Part shown: in pieces, positions 27,445-35,951 of the stretch
How the letters are laid out: each line of letters opens with the position of its first letter
How positions within the stretch are numbered: position 1 is the first letter of the stretch
Source: Paracoccus sp. (in: a-proteobacteria)
GTDB taxonomy: Bacteria; Pseudomonadota; Alphaproteobacteria; Rhodobacterales; Rhodobacteraceae
Length of the DNA: 47,296 nucleotides
Assembly: GCF_030538495.1 (NCBI RefSeq)
Contig: NZ_JAUNTW010000014.1
Span: 1 to 47,296, forward strand
Reading direction: 5' to 3'
Program-made: the position numbers and the translations under genes
Notes under the pieces: model-generated
What the model was told of the DNA's origin: nothing
Database searches by the model: none
What the model saw: the letters and a program-made list of their open reading frames with translations, nothing else

Positions 27445-29013
27445 CTATATCGGGTTGCGCCGTTTGCGGCGATCATCCAACCCCAAAAGAGGCATAGATC
27501 CGACAAATGTGTCAGATCGCTTCCGTGCTCGTTCTTCGACGCCGATTGCCAACGCCAGCTGGATCATTGCAGAACGCGCGATCTTCATCACCCGAAGAGC
27601 CTTGGCCTCAAGAAGGTCACTATCGATAGAAACCCCCAAGCCTTTACTACTTGGTGAGGACAACATAAACGGCTGTGCCCAGCCTTCGTGGACCTGGAGG
27701 AATTTGTGTTCGAGCGCATTGCGGATGTCATGTAGTTCTCGCGCATCGGGTCCGGTCGTGCTCTTCAATTGATCATCGAACAACTCTTTGGAAAGCCAAA
27801 AAAGTCCGCGCAACGGCCAGTTCTGACAATCCTTGAAACGGTCGAGTATTCGTGTTTTTCCTTCGACCATCCAGACATTCTTGAAACTAATCCGATCCGC
27901 AACTTTTTCTAGCTTCCAATAGTGGTTGACAAGGAACGATATCTTGTCGAGCAAGGAATAGGTAATGCGGTAGGCCGTACGCACCCGCTCGGTGGCCAGA
28001 GAATGCATCGGATAGTCTAGCGTATCAAACAGCAGAACTCCACGATCAGAATAGTGCAGTTTGGTGTCGGAAAAACCCTCGTATAGCATGAAGCGGGCCG
28101 AGACATATTCCTGTTTCATCTGGTTGAAAAAACCGATGGCTGAGGGCGGCGTCACGACGCTTGGTCTTTCATCGAATCTTTCGCTAATGCACGGCAGCAT
28201 GAGATCGTCACATGCCGCTCTCGCGTGTGGTCCGAGGTCGTTAAGCGGATTCAGGAATAATCGGTGATCGAGACACCACTTCCGATACTTTCGTTCTGCC
28301 TTACTGTGCCCAAGCGTGGGCATGTCAAAATCCTGCAATTCTCGTATTCTATCCAGATCACCCGCCGCAGCATATGCTCGGGCCTCTTCAGCGAACTGCT
28401 GCACAAGTGAATCCGAATATATAGAGTCGTATAGTGCATCGGCAGCAGTAGCGGCAATCAACCCATCGTGGGCATGCAGCAACAGGATTGCACGATCACG
28501 ATTATTATCCAGAAGTCCGGCATAGCACTTGAGGCCACGGCCTCTGTTGGCTAGCGCCATTGCGAAATTGGGGATGATGCGTAGAGCCATGTCCCATCCT
28601 TCAATCGCATCAATGAATCGCCCCATCACATTGAGCTGGGTCGCTCGATTGGTCAGGATCTGGCAGCGGCGCACTGCCTCCAACTCAAAGAAGCCAGAAT
28701 GAGCGACAGCGCGCGACAGGGCAAGGATCTGCTGCTCCCTTTCGGGGTTCTCCCAAGACCAAGAGCGGTGACTGCCGATAAGTTTCTCTTTCACTCCCCA
28801 AGCATTGGCTCGGTAATATTCGACAATCGCCCTATGTTTTGATTCCAAGTTACGCTTCTCGATTTCATCTAGAAGGTATATTGCCCGATCCACGCCACGC
28901 GAAAACCCTGCGTTATGCGAAATGTCGATCAACGCACCTATATGGTCGAGCGCGGCATCATCATCCAGTTTGGCAATCGAGCGCTCGCGCAGCTTTTCGA
29001 GACTCTCAGACAT
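27445..29013 (-). CDS. LA2681-like HEPN-domain protein
   Basis: The 522-residue protein has helical TPR-like repeats in its first half (for example LTNRATQLNVMGRFIDAIEG). Its C-terminal half resembles the LA2681-like HEPN family. The RNase motif RNALEH (R-x4-H) is at 431-436, after AYRITYSLLDKISFLVNHY. HEPN proteins of this sort are predicted RNA-cleaving effectors in toxin and antiviral systems. The ATG at 29013 has only a weak ribosome site. The gene is visibly poorer in G+C than its neighbours and lies between a dead ParDE pair and a repeat-flanked surface gene, so recent acquisition is likely. No partner antitoxin was recognised, so it may act alone. Confidence 0.78.
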   Translation of the reverse strand: MSESLEKLRERSIAKLDDDAALDHIGALIDISHNAGFSRGVDRAIYLLDEIEKRNLESKHRAIVEYYRANAWGVKEKLIGSHRSWSWENPEREQQILALSRAVAHSGFFELEAVRRCQILTNRATQLNVMGRFIDAIEGWDMALRIIPNFAMALANRGRGLKCYAGLLDNNRDRAILLLHAHDGLIAATAADALYDSIYSDSLVQQFAEEARAYAAAGDLDRIRELQDFDMPTLGHSKAERKYRKWCLDHRLFLNPLNDLGPHARAACDDLMLPCISERFDERPSVVTPPSAIGFFNQMKQEYVSARFMLYEGFSDTKLHYSDRGVLLFDTLDYPMHSLATERVRTAYRITYSLLDKISFLVNHYWKLEKVADRISFKNVWMVEGKTRILDRFKDCQNWPLRGLFWLSKELFDDQLKSTTGPDARELHDIRNALEHKFLQVHEGWAQPFMLSSPSSKGLGVSIDSDLLEAKALRVMKIARSAMIQLALAIGVEERARKRSDTFVGSMPLLGLDDRRKRRNPI

Positions 29014-29415
29014 TTCCGAAACTCACATCTTACCTTGGTCAACATTTGCACGTGCCATTGTGAAGTCCCGCCGGAGGCAGATAGCTATTTCGATAGCTAT
29101 ATTCCATGGTGATCATGAAAAACAACTCCAAGCAGCATGTCTGGATGATCTGGTTGGCATGAGGTTCTCGGCTGTCAAGGCTATCACTGGGTTGGTTGAC
29201 GAGAAAGTAGTGGCTATTCTGCGGGCCGCCTGTCTCTGTTTTTTTACGCGGGAAGCTGAAGCTGTTGAGAGGCGGTATTTCCACGGCATGTCGACACCCC
29301 TGCGCAAGGCTGCCCATCGGTGCGCTGATGCGCGACGACCTTTAGCCTTGCCTATGTCAAGTCGTCACGCCTTCGTCCGGTCACTGTCCGCCCCCCTCAT
29401 GCGAAAGGAAATGGA
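29014..29415. other. Intergenic upstream of the HEPN gene
   Basis: This stretch should contain the HEPN promoter. No frame on either strand is convincing. It includes a GC-poor part at 29080-29130 (GCTATTTCGATAGCTATATT) with the small dyad ATAGCTAT repeated. Confidence 0.4.
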
Positions 29416-29663
29416 ATGGCCGTCAGACACCGCAGCCAGATCGAACTCGCCGCACGCTGGAACATCAGCCCTTTCTAAAGCACGACAGTTATCTTGAATG
29501 CAGCCTTTTAGAGCTGGACGAATACGAAGTTAATGAAGCCGCCCGCAAAGGCTGCGCCGGTCGCATTGATCGGCACCACAAGTCTGCCGTTCTGGCGCAT
29601 CTCAATGCGTCAACACTGATCCAAAAGCGCGATAAGGATGTGCTGGCGCAAATACTGGCATAA
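29416..29663 (+). pseudogene. Unidentified small gene with one frameshift
   Basis: ATG 29416, behind AAAGGAAATGG, reads MAVRHRSQIELAARWNISPF and hits a stop. The next frame carries on without a gap as FLKHDSYLECSLLELDEYEV and on through a charged helical stretch ending DKDVLAQILA and TAA at 29663. Removing one base near 29470 would give a protein of about 83 residues. I do not recognise the family. It directly precedes the first copy of the 200-bp repeat. Confidence 0.35.
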
Positions 29664-29697
29664 CCAGCCCAGATGCGCGGCTGGTTGCCTTGAAAAA

Positions 29698-29890
29698 CAA
29701 TCAAGAGGAAATCAAGAACGCGGCAACCCACCGCCGGCTGATGGTGCGGATTGTTACGCTGCATCTGGTGCCAATGGTCGGCTGCTTTTGGGCGGCTGAC
29801 CCACGCGGGGGCTGTTTTCTCTCACGGAAAAATCCGGAGAGGGAATCAGGCAGGTGGCGGCCGCACAGGCGCACAGAGCCGCACACATGC
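29698..29890 (+). repeat. Imperfect direct repeat, copy 1 (left of the DUF285 gene)
   Basis: Begins ATCAAGAGGAAATCAAGAAC and continues through GCTGCATC, GACCCACGCG, TTTTCTCTCAC and AATCAGGCAGGTGG to about 29890. The same landmarks in the same order and spacing occur at 33166-33365. Identity looks about three quarters by eye. Confidence 0.75.
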
Positions 29891-29934
29891 ACCTAAGAAT
29901 GATGCATATGTGCGATCTGCCACAGCCAGAGACC

Positions 29935-32763
29935 TCAGGCTGCTGCGGACGGGGTCCTCAGCGGCTCCAACAAAAGCTTGAGTGTGCGCCCCGTCAGATT
30001 GGTCATGCGGGCGGAGGCGTATTTAAAGTCTTTATGCAGCACGTCAGGGAAGATCGCGCGCAATTCCTCAAGATCGGCCTCGGGCATGCTTTTGATCGCC
30101 TGCGCTCCTAAAAGAAGGCTTTCCGCCGGCAGGCCATTGGCCATCAGGATATGGTGCTGTTCCAGCAGAATATGATGATAGGACAGGTCGCTTTGCGGAC
30201 CAAGCTGTTCGATGCCGTTCAGACCAACCAGTTTATGCGCCGCAATCAGAATGTCTTCTACCCCCGTAAGCTGCTGCACCAGATCGGTGTTGATCAGAAT
30301 GCGATGCTGGCGCGAGACGATCAGGTCGCGTTCTGGCTGGCCGGGACCGAAAGCTCCGGCGGGAATGCGGATCGGGCATCTTTTGGGATTTGCGCGCTGC
30401 GCTTCGGTTGGAATCGCCCGTTCTCCGATCCACAAAACCCGCTGTGGCCCGGCATCCAGCGTAACGACCAGATCACCGACGACCAGATCGTCGATGCGAA
30501 CCGGGCCGTGCGGGGTCGCGATCAATGTGCCGTTGGCAAAGCATGGGTCAAAATCAATAGGATCAACATAAAGACTGTCTCCGTCAAAGCGCCAACCCAT
30601 CGCTTCAAGCCGGGTTCGGGCGGCCTCACCGACGAGACTGTATTTCAAATCTTGGGCGCCCAGCGTAATGTCCCTTGGTCCACCTCGCGTTTCGACCTGA
30701 TCGGCCCAGCCCATCAATGTCGCGTCGTAATTGTCCACCGACATGCCAGAACGATCAAGCATGGCACGCATATCTAGCACACTGGAAATATCCCAGCCGC
30801 CAATATCCTGATCGAACGCAGATGCAGCGGCGAACATGGAACCCATGCGCGTCACATTGCTGGTGTCCCACCCGCCAATGTCCTGATTGAACGAATATGC
30901 TCTGAAGAACATGGAACCCATGTCAGTTACATTGCTGGTGTCCCACCCGCCAATGTCCTGATCGAATGCAGATGCATTGCGGATATTGCGGAACATGCCA
31001 TACATGTTCGTCACATTGCTGGTGTCCCACCCGCCAATGTCCTGATTGAACGAATATGCATTGGCGAACACGTAGGTCATATCCGTCACATTGCTGGTGT
31101 CCCACCCGCCAATGTCCTGATTGAACGAATATGCACCGGTGAACATGGAACCCATGTCAGTTACATTGCTGGTGTCCCACGCGCCAATGTCCTGATCGAA
31201 TGCAGATGCATCGAAGAACATGTTCCTCATGCTGACGACATTGCTGGTGTCCCACCCGCCAATGTCCTGATTGAACGCAGATGCACCGGTGAACATGTTA
31301 TCCATGTACGTCACATTGCTGGTGTCCCACCCGCCAATGTCCTGATCGAATGCAGATGCATCGCGGAACATGCCATACATGTTCGTCACATTGCTGGTGT
31401 CCCACCCGCCAATGTCCTGATTGAACGCAGATGCAGTGTTGAACATACTGGTCATGTTCGTCACATTGCTGGTGTCCCACCCGCCAATGTCCTGATTGAA
31501 CGAATATGCTCTGTAGAACATGGAACCCATGTCAGTTACATTGCTGGTGTCCCACGCGCCAATGTCCTGATCGAATGCAGATGCATCGAAGAACATGTTC
31601 CTCATGCTGACGACATTGCTGGTGTCCCACCCGCCAATGTCCTGATTGAACGAATATGCAGTGTTGAACATACTGGTCATGTTCGTCACATTGCCGGTGT
31701 CCCACCCGCCAATGTCCTGATTGAACGAATATGCTCTGTAGAACATGGAAACCATGTCAGTTACATTGCTGGTGTCCCACGCGCCAATGTCCTGATTGAA
31801 CGCAGATGCACCGAAGAACATGTCCCTCATGCTGACGACATTGCTGGTGTCCCACCCGCCAATGTCCTGATTGAACAAGCGTGCCTCATGGAACATGCCA
31901 TGCATGTTCGTCACATTGCTGGTGTCCCACCCGCCAATGTCCTGATTGAACAAGCGTGCCTCACGGAACATGCCATACATGTTCGTCACATTGCTGGTGT
32001 CCCACCCGCTGATGTCCTGATTGAAACCGCGGTTATTATAAAACACCTCGCGCATCACACGAACGCCGCTGGTGTCCAGTGTTGTCGGGTCGGGTTTGCC
32101 AGCCACCGTAGTCGCATAATAGCGGGTCATGTCCTCGGGTGCCACAACGCCCAGCAGGCCGTGATATTGCGGAACGCTCAGGCTTTCGGTGGACAGATGA
32201 CCAATCTGGTGGTCCAGATCCCATGTTCCGCCCAGAGCCGCCGCCCCCACAGGATATGTCGCTGCGGCCAGATTAACGTCCAGCATCCGGGCAAGCTCTT
32301 CCGCGGCGCGCGCCCCGGCCCCTCCTTGTGCAAAATTGCACGCATAAAGGTGCAGGTCGGCGCGGTTCTCACCCTCCATCGCAAGGGCGTGGCGGAGCCG
32401 AGCCAGCGCCGCCATTTGAACGGGTCGCAGAGGACGGCTCAGATCAACCAAATCGCAGCCAAGATGCAGTCCACCTGATTCGCCGTGAGCAAAGAGATGA
32501 AGCGCGCGGATTTTGCCCGCAGCCTCAACCGCATCTGCCAGCGCCGTCAGACCGTCTTTATCCTGCGGCAGAACCGCAACGGTCTCGCCTGACGCGGCTT
32601 CCCGCAAAAAGAAATCAGCCGCAAGATGATGAGAAACAACGATAAGACGGCACGGGCGCGAAGCAGGAGAAACGCCAAGCACATCAGAGGTCGGCACCGA
32701 AAGGCAACCCACCGCAGGGCACACATCATTAATGTCACGAGAGGGGGCTGCGAGAATGTTCAT
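29935..32763 (-). CDS. DUF4347 - DUF285 repeat - Hint-domain surface protein
   Basis: The 942-residue protein has three parts. Residues about 38-200 are DUF4347-like ([26 protein letters not shown]). Residues about 240-670 are 17 DUF285 (BspA-like) units of 25 residues, consensus [20 protein letters not shown]; unit 14 has three extra residues. Residues about 735-880 are a Hint module: [20 protein letters not shown], then VSRQHRILI. Hint domains can cleave themselves at the leading cysteine, which would release the repeat part from the C-terminus. No N-terminal signal peptide is visible, so type I secretion or another route is likely. DUF285 arrays mediate adhesion in other bacteria. The gene stands alone between two related direct repeats, which suggests a transferable cassette. 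Confidence 0.87.
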   Translation of the reverse strand: MNILAAPSRDINDVCPAVGCLSVPTSDVLGVSPASRPCRLIVVSHHLAADFFLREAASGETVAVLPQDKDGLTALADAVEAAGKIRALHLFAHGESGGLHLGCDLVDLSRPLRPVQMAALARLRHALAMEGENRADLHLYACNFAQGGAGARAAEELARMLDVNLAAATYPVGAAALGGTWDLDHQIGHLSTESLSVPQYHGLLGVVAPEDMTRYYATTVAGKPDPTTLDTSGVRVMREVFYNNRGFNQDISGWDTSNVTNMYGMFREARLFNQDIGGWDTSNVTNMHGMFHEARLFNQDIGGWDTSNVVSMRDMFFGASAFNQDIGAWDTSNVTDMVSMFYRAYSFNQDIGGWDTGNVTNMTSMFNTAYSFNQDIGGWDTSNVVSMRNMFFDASAFDQDIGAWDTSNVTDMGSMFYRAYSFNQDIGGWDTSNVTNMTSMFNTASAFNQDIGGWDTSNVTNMYGMFRDASAFDQDIGGWDTSNVTYMDNMFTGASAFNQDIGGWDTSNVVSMRNMFFDASAFDQDIGAWDTSNVTDMGSMFTGAYSFNQDIGGWDTSNVTDMTYVFANAYSFNQDIGGWDTSNVTNMYGMFRNIRNASAFDQDIGGWDTSNVTDMGSMFFRAYSFNQDIGGWDTSNVTRMGSMFAAASAFDQDIGGWDISSVLDMRAMLDRSGMSVDNYDATLMGWADQVETRGGPRDITLGAQDLKYSLVGEAARTRLEAMGWRFDGDSLYVDPIDFDPCFANGTLIATPHGPVRIDDLVVGDLVVTLDAGPQRVLWIGERAIPTEAQRANPKRCPIRIPAGAFGPGQPERDLIVSRQHRILINTDLVQQLTGVEDILIAAHKLVGLNGIEQLGPQSDLSYHHILLEQHHILMANGLPAESLLLGAQAIKSMPEADLEELRAIFPDVLHKDFKYASARMTNLTGRTLKLLLEPLRTPSAAA
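30790..32040 (-). repeat. Seventeen 75-bp tandem repeats (DUF285 units)
   Basis: A 75-bp unit containing TTGCTGGTGTCCCACCCGCC on the plus strand recurs 17 times. Blocks of three units ([11 protein letters not shown], then TDMGSMF, then AYSF types) recur as higher-order 225-bp repeats, so expansion occurred in multi-unit steps. Such arrays are prone to slip and change length between strains. Confidence 0.85.
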
Positions 32764-32961
32764 GTGATGACCTTAGCTTCTATCCGAGAATAAGTGTGGA
32801 TAATGGAATGATTTATCAAATCTTGGCGCGCTTGTATATGTTTCCCTGAAAACGGCCGGGAAAACGCCAATGTCGCTTGTCAAATCAACCGCCGCCCCAG
32901 CCCCGGATATGTGACACGTAAAAACACATCGCCCGCCGCATTGTTCACCGCCTGAACCTGA

Positions 32962-33135
32962 CGAACCCGGACGCGGCTTGGCCTGTCACAGGCTGAAAGC
33001 GCCTCTCGTTTTCATGTGCCGGTCGGCACCCTGCGCGATTGGGAACAGGCCCGAGCAACAGCGCCGGATTTTGTCGTGTCCTGTATCCGGATCATCGGGC
33101 AGTATCCTGATATGGTCGCGGCGGCTGTGGCATGA
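32962..33135 (+). pseudogene. C-terminal fragment of a HigA/NadS-like antitoxin
   Basis: The rightward frame just after an in-frame TGA at 32959 reads RTRTRLGLSQAESASRFHVP, then VGTLRDWEQARATAPDF and ends DMVAAAVA with TGA at 33135. This is the helix-turn-helix and tail of HigA/NadS antitoxins, which bind DNA and partner toxins. The start and the N-terminal portion are missing and no toxin gene is beside it, so it is a remnant. Confidence 0.65.
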
Positions 33136-33165
33136 TGGCTTTTGTCGGCGTCTTGAAACGCCGCG

Positions 33166-33365
33166 TTAATCAAGAGGAAATCAAGAACGCCGCCACCCAA
33201 TGTCGGATGACATAACGGATTCTGACGCTGCATCGGGTGCAAATGCTCGTATGTTGTGGGGGGCGGACCCACGCGAGTGGAGTGTTCCGTTCTCTCTCAC
33301 AGGAAAAATCCGGAATGGGAATCAGGCAGGTGGCTGCCGCACGAGCACAGAGAGCGGCGCAGGGC
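33166..33365 (+). repeat. Imperfect direct repeat, copy 2 (right of the DUF285 gene)
   Basis: Second copy of the element described at 29698. It starts ATCAAGAGGAAATCAAGAAC and ends in a GCAGGTGGCTGCCGCACGAG region. The two copies lie about 3.5 kb apart in the same orientation, on both sides of the DUF285/Hint gene. On the minus strand both end in the same short frame (TRCSV-IR, then WVAAFLISS and stop). Confidence 0.75.
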
Positions 33366-33790
33366 GGTGGAATGTCAGCGCGCAGTCGGGCGGTCAATGG
33401 CGCTTCCCGCCCGTGGTGGCGAATCTGGCGGCCTTGCGAGGACTTTGGGCGTTGGAAGGCCCTGCTGCGCATTCGGGGCAATTGAAGACAAATCACCCGG
33501 AGTGGTTGGCGCGCAAATGAATTGACCGGGTTTTAATTGAGCGTCCGATTGGGTGGCGGTGCGTTTTTAGTGGCGGGCAATGTGGGTTGCGGCCAAACCC
33601 AGAATTCGGGGTTTGGGCGTGAAGCGGTTCCCCCGGCGTGCGTGCGGGGTCTGTCCAAATCTGACCACCCCAAAATCTGGGCTGGTTCTATCTTGGGAAT
33701 TCCCCAGATAGGCGTCGGGTTCATCCCCCAATGGGGGGTGGACCGCAAAGGTGTTGGCATCATGCCCACGCCTTTCACTGGGGAAATCCC
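33366..33790. other. Intergenic, no gene seen
   Basis: Frames on both strands are glycine/proline-rich without known motifs. The segment 33640-33800 contains several short dyads around CCCCAGAT, CCCCAATGGGG and ACTGGGGAAATCCCCAGT. The last is a perfect inverted repeat at 33778-33795. Confidence 0.4.
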
Positions 33791-33955
33791 CAGTTAGCCG
33801 AGGAATACGACGCCGCGCAGGAACGTGGAGAGGTGGCAGGGCGTCAGAACAACCCCGGATCGCAGGGGTATGTTGGCGGTGGCAACATGCCCGCCACCGC
33901 CGCCGATCTGAACCTACGCCGTGACGAAATCCACGACGCTCGGAAACTGCGCGGC
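33791..33955 (+). pseudogene. Gene fragment cut by the prophage
   Basis: This frame reads LAEEYDAAQERGEVAGRQ, then PATAADLNLRRDEIHDARKLR. It is like an internal part of proteins in alphaproteobacterial plasmids and phages that contain EYDAAQERGEVA and a predicted DNA-binding helix ending in DARxxRDAE. Similarity stops exactly after KLR at 33954, where the putative prophage end begins with TGTCAC. The 5' part is also lost. The family recollection is from memory and needs a search. Confidence 0.5.
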
Positions 33956-33978
33956 TGTCACTTGCTATGTCGCAAGTG
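33956..33978 (+). other. Putative left prophage end (attL)
   Basis: The sequence starts TGTCACTTGC, consistent with the TG terminus of Mu-like elements. It contains an inverted repeat, CACTTGC against GCAAGTG, around a TGTCGCAA box. The five bases to the left, GCGGC at 33951-33955, would be the target duplication. The right end lies outside the window, so this cannot be confirmed here. Confidence 0.4.
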
Positions 33979-34444
33979 AGCGATGATTATTCCGGATGGC
34001 GAACCACATACAGCATCATGCCCGCAGGGGGGGCAGGTCAGAAGTGCAGCACCGTGTTGCAATGGGACCGGTGGGGAAGGCAAACTTTCGCAAAGCATAA
34101 AAGAACCAGAGGGGGTTCTGATCGGCTGTGCCTATGTGGTGCAGGGCCGCGCGTGAAGGATGCATCCAGATTTGGCGGCATCTTTACACGGCATCGAACC
34201 CGCCCGCGCCGCGCGTTTTTAGCAAACACATAAACATCAAACATCGTCGCTGCTGACGCCAATTCGGCGGCCCTGACGTGCGGTGTCGCAAACGCCGTGC
34301 AACACGCCGCGACACGGTAAAGCCCATGAAGAACAATAACTTATCCTGTCGCGCCGCGCCTGTGTCGCAAAATGTTGCAGAGGTCGCGCGACAGTTGTTT
34401 CGTTTAACATCAATAACTTACGTCGAATGTCGCAAATGTCGCAA
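33968..34444 (+). promoter_or_regulatory. Five TGTCGCAA boxes, candidate transposase-binding sites
   Basis: Exact TGTCGCAA occurs at 33968, 34284, 34363, 34428 and 34437, all on the plus strand. Mu carries several MuA-binding sites within its left end, and same-strand repeats between the terminus and the repressor fit that role. The same GCGACA core recurs at the repressor promoter (35393-35525), so repressor and transposase may share sites, as in Mu's enhancer. Function is inferred. Confidence 0.5.
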
Positions 34445-34532
34445 GGTTTGGGCGTCTGGATACACGGACTTCCCCATAAACACTTACGGAAAAAATGATA
34501 TGTTATTGCATGTTCATAAGGTGCATTCCTAA
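34326..34532 (+). CDS. Possible small zinc-finger protein
   Basis: The ATG at 34326 opens 68 codons ending VHKVHS. The second half has CRKC, then after 24-25 residues LLHVHKVHS, a spacing compatible with a C2H2 finger. There is only a weak GGTAA upstream. The CRK codons are formed by two TGTCGCAA boxes, so the pattern could be a by-product of DNA sites. The gene lies left of the repressor, where Mu-like phages usually have no gene. Unidentified. Confidence 0.35.
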   Translation: MKNNNLSCRAAPVSQNVAEVARQLFRLTSITYVECRKCRKVWASGYTDFPINTYGKNDMLLHVHKVHS

Positions 34533-34710
34533 ATAATGATATATGTATACATAAATGTAGGGGGGTGAACCAGACGGGATGAAACGGCATAGGTGATCAG
34601 CACCCAGAAAGCGCCGGAATCGTTGAAGAAAACGACGTTTTTTGCAGGGTGTGCATTCTGGACGGTTTGAGACGATTTTACCCAAATCGGCGGGCCGAAT
34701 GGGATGAAAT

Positions 34711-34736
34711 CGGCGCTGAATGAGCGCCGTCTTTTG
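34711..34736. terminator. Hairpin terminator beside the repressor gene
   Basis: CGGCGCT (34711-34717) and AGCGCCG (34723-34729) form a seven-base-pair stem with loop GAATG, followed on the plus strand by TCTTTTGTT. It lies eight bases past the repressor stop and is A/T-flanked on both sides, so it can end the leftward repressor transcript and stop rightward transcription into it. Confidence 0.7.
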
Positions 34737-35411
34737 TTAGAGGGTGCGGCCCACCCATACGACGCGACCGATCAGGTGCATCCGTTCAAGGCGCGGACCG
34801 TCGATAATGAAAGATGGATAGTCCTTGGCGTTGTCAGAGCGGACTTCGAGGGCGTCGGGCAGCACGTTGATGCGTTTGACGAACACGCCATCCTCATAAG
34901 TGAAGGCCCAGACCGCGCCGGTCATGCGCTGGTCTGCGGTGTCGATCATGACCAGATCGCGGTCGGCCACGGTGGGTAACATGCTGTCACCCTGCGCGTC
35001 GACGATGATCATTCCGTCCGGTTTCCGGCCCAGTCTGCGGGTAAAAAAATCCGTGGGAAAGGGAATAGAATCAAGGCGTTCCGCGCGGTCCACAAAGCTG
35101 CCATAGCCTGCGGACAGGGATACGTCAAAGCGCGGCACGTCGATCAGGTCGCGTGCTGGAGGTGCCGCAAGTGGCGGTGTATGTGACTGCGCGGGTGGCG
35201 TTGCCTCTCTGCCGGTTGCGAGCCATTCAATAGATATGCGCATCGCGTCGGCAATTCGGACAACTTTATCGACCGATGGCCGTGATCCATCAAGAACGCC
35301 CTTCAGGGTGCTATAAGGAACTCCGATTGTCTGCGCGAAGTCCCGTTCTGAATCGCACGAACTTTGGTTCATTAAAGTGCGAATGCGGTCTGCGACAGTT
35401 TCAGAACTCAT
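34737..35411 (-). CDS. Prophage repressor, S24/LexA-like
   Basis: Starting at ATG 35411 with AAGGGG eight bases upstream, the product has 224 residues. The N-terminal helix-turn-helix spans about 22-50 (DFAQTIGVPYSTLKGVLDGS). The C-terminal peptidase S24 domain has Ser143 in GDSMLPT, Lys179 in VFVKRI, and a likely self-cleavage Ala101-Gly102 in SAGYG. It should hold the prophage silent and be cleaved when RecA is activated. Mu's own repressor has no S24 domain, but several Mu-like phages use this CI type. It is transcribed leftward, away from the early operon, with the operator cluster over its start. Confidence 0.92.
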   Translation of the reverse strand: MSSETVADRIRTLMNQSSCDSERDFAQTIGVPYSTLKGVLDGSRPSVDKVVRIADAMRISIEWLATGREATPPAQSHTPPLAAPPARDLIDVPRFDVSLSAGYGSFVDRAERLDSIPFPTDFFTRRLGRKPDGMIIVDAQGDSMLPTVADRDLVMIDTADQRMTGAVWAFTYEDGVFVKRINVLPDALEVRSDNAKDYPSFIIDGPRLERMHLIGRVVWVGRTL

Positions 35412-35525
35412 CTGTCGCACCCCTTGCGACAGATGTTAGAGCGGCGACAGATGCTGCAAAGCATAATATTATCAGATCCTTATAGCAAAATACTGCATAC
35501 CGTGGCCACACTGAAACTGTCGCAT
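35393..35525. promoter_or_regulatory. Repressor operator and divergent early promoter region
   Basis: TGTCGC/GCGACA cores occur at 35393-35400, 35412-35419, 35424-35431, 35443-35450 and 35518-35524. The two central ones form the inverted repeat TCTGTCGC ... GCGACAGA at 35411-35433, lying over the repressor ribosome site. AT-rich DNA between 35460 and 35510 (ATAATATT, TTATAGCAAAATACTG) is the best place for the rightward early promoter. Binding by the repressor and by Ner is inferred from position. Confidence 0.65.
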
Positions 35526-35645
35526 ATCAAGTTGAACGAAATTATCCGCTCAAAGACCTTGCGCTTGATCGAACTTTCGATCATTATCGCCCCAATGTTG
35601 ACACATAACAACACAAATCCCGTTGGAACGGGGGAGGAGGCAGAG

Positions 35646-35948
35646 ATGAACGGTATTCCAATCGGCTGGCACCCTGCGCGCATTCGCGCTGAGGTTGTTT
35701 TGCGCGGCGGAAACTTCAGCCGGATCGCCCGCGAAGCGGGCATCGACCACACCTGTATTTCCAAGGCCCTGCGCGTCCCCTGCTATGTCGGAGAACAGGC
35801 ATTGGCCAAGTTCTTGAAGGTTCCGGCCTATACGATTTGGCCGAGCCGCTATGATGCCGATGGAATGCCGCGTCATGCCCGCACCCGCGCCCAACTTATC
35901 GCCAACAAGTTGACGGTAAAAGCCACAAAATACGCGAAAGGGGCATGA
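35646..35948 (+). CDS. ner: Ner/Nlp-type DNA-binding protein
   Basis: ATG 35646, behind GGAGGAGG, gives 100 residues. The core GWHPARIRAEVVLRGGNFSR, then IAREAGIDHTCISKAL and IWPSRYDADG, matches Ner of Mu and Nlp/SfsB proteins, including the diagnostic IWPSRY. Ner turns down the early promoter and the repressor promoter during lytic growth. It is the first gene of the rightward operon and lies 120 bases after the operator cluster. The C-terminal arginine/lysine tail is longer than in Mu Ner. Confidence 0.88.
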   Translation: MNGIPIGWHPARIRAEVVLRGGNFSRIAREAGIDHTCISKALRVPCYVGEQALAKFLKVPAYTIWPSRYDADGMPRHARTRAQLIANKLTVKATKYAKGA

Positions 35949-35951
35949 TAA

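Noticed and set aside
30790..32040. Regular 75-bp repeats read as a CRISPR array
   Set aside because: There are no unique spacers; the repeats are in frame and encode DUF285 units.
33537..33797. Rightward 86-residue frame of glycine/valine-rich sequence
   Set aside because: No ribosome site and no motif; its content comes from short GC dyads.
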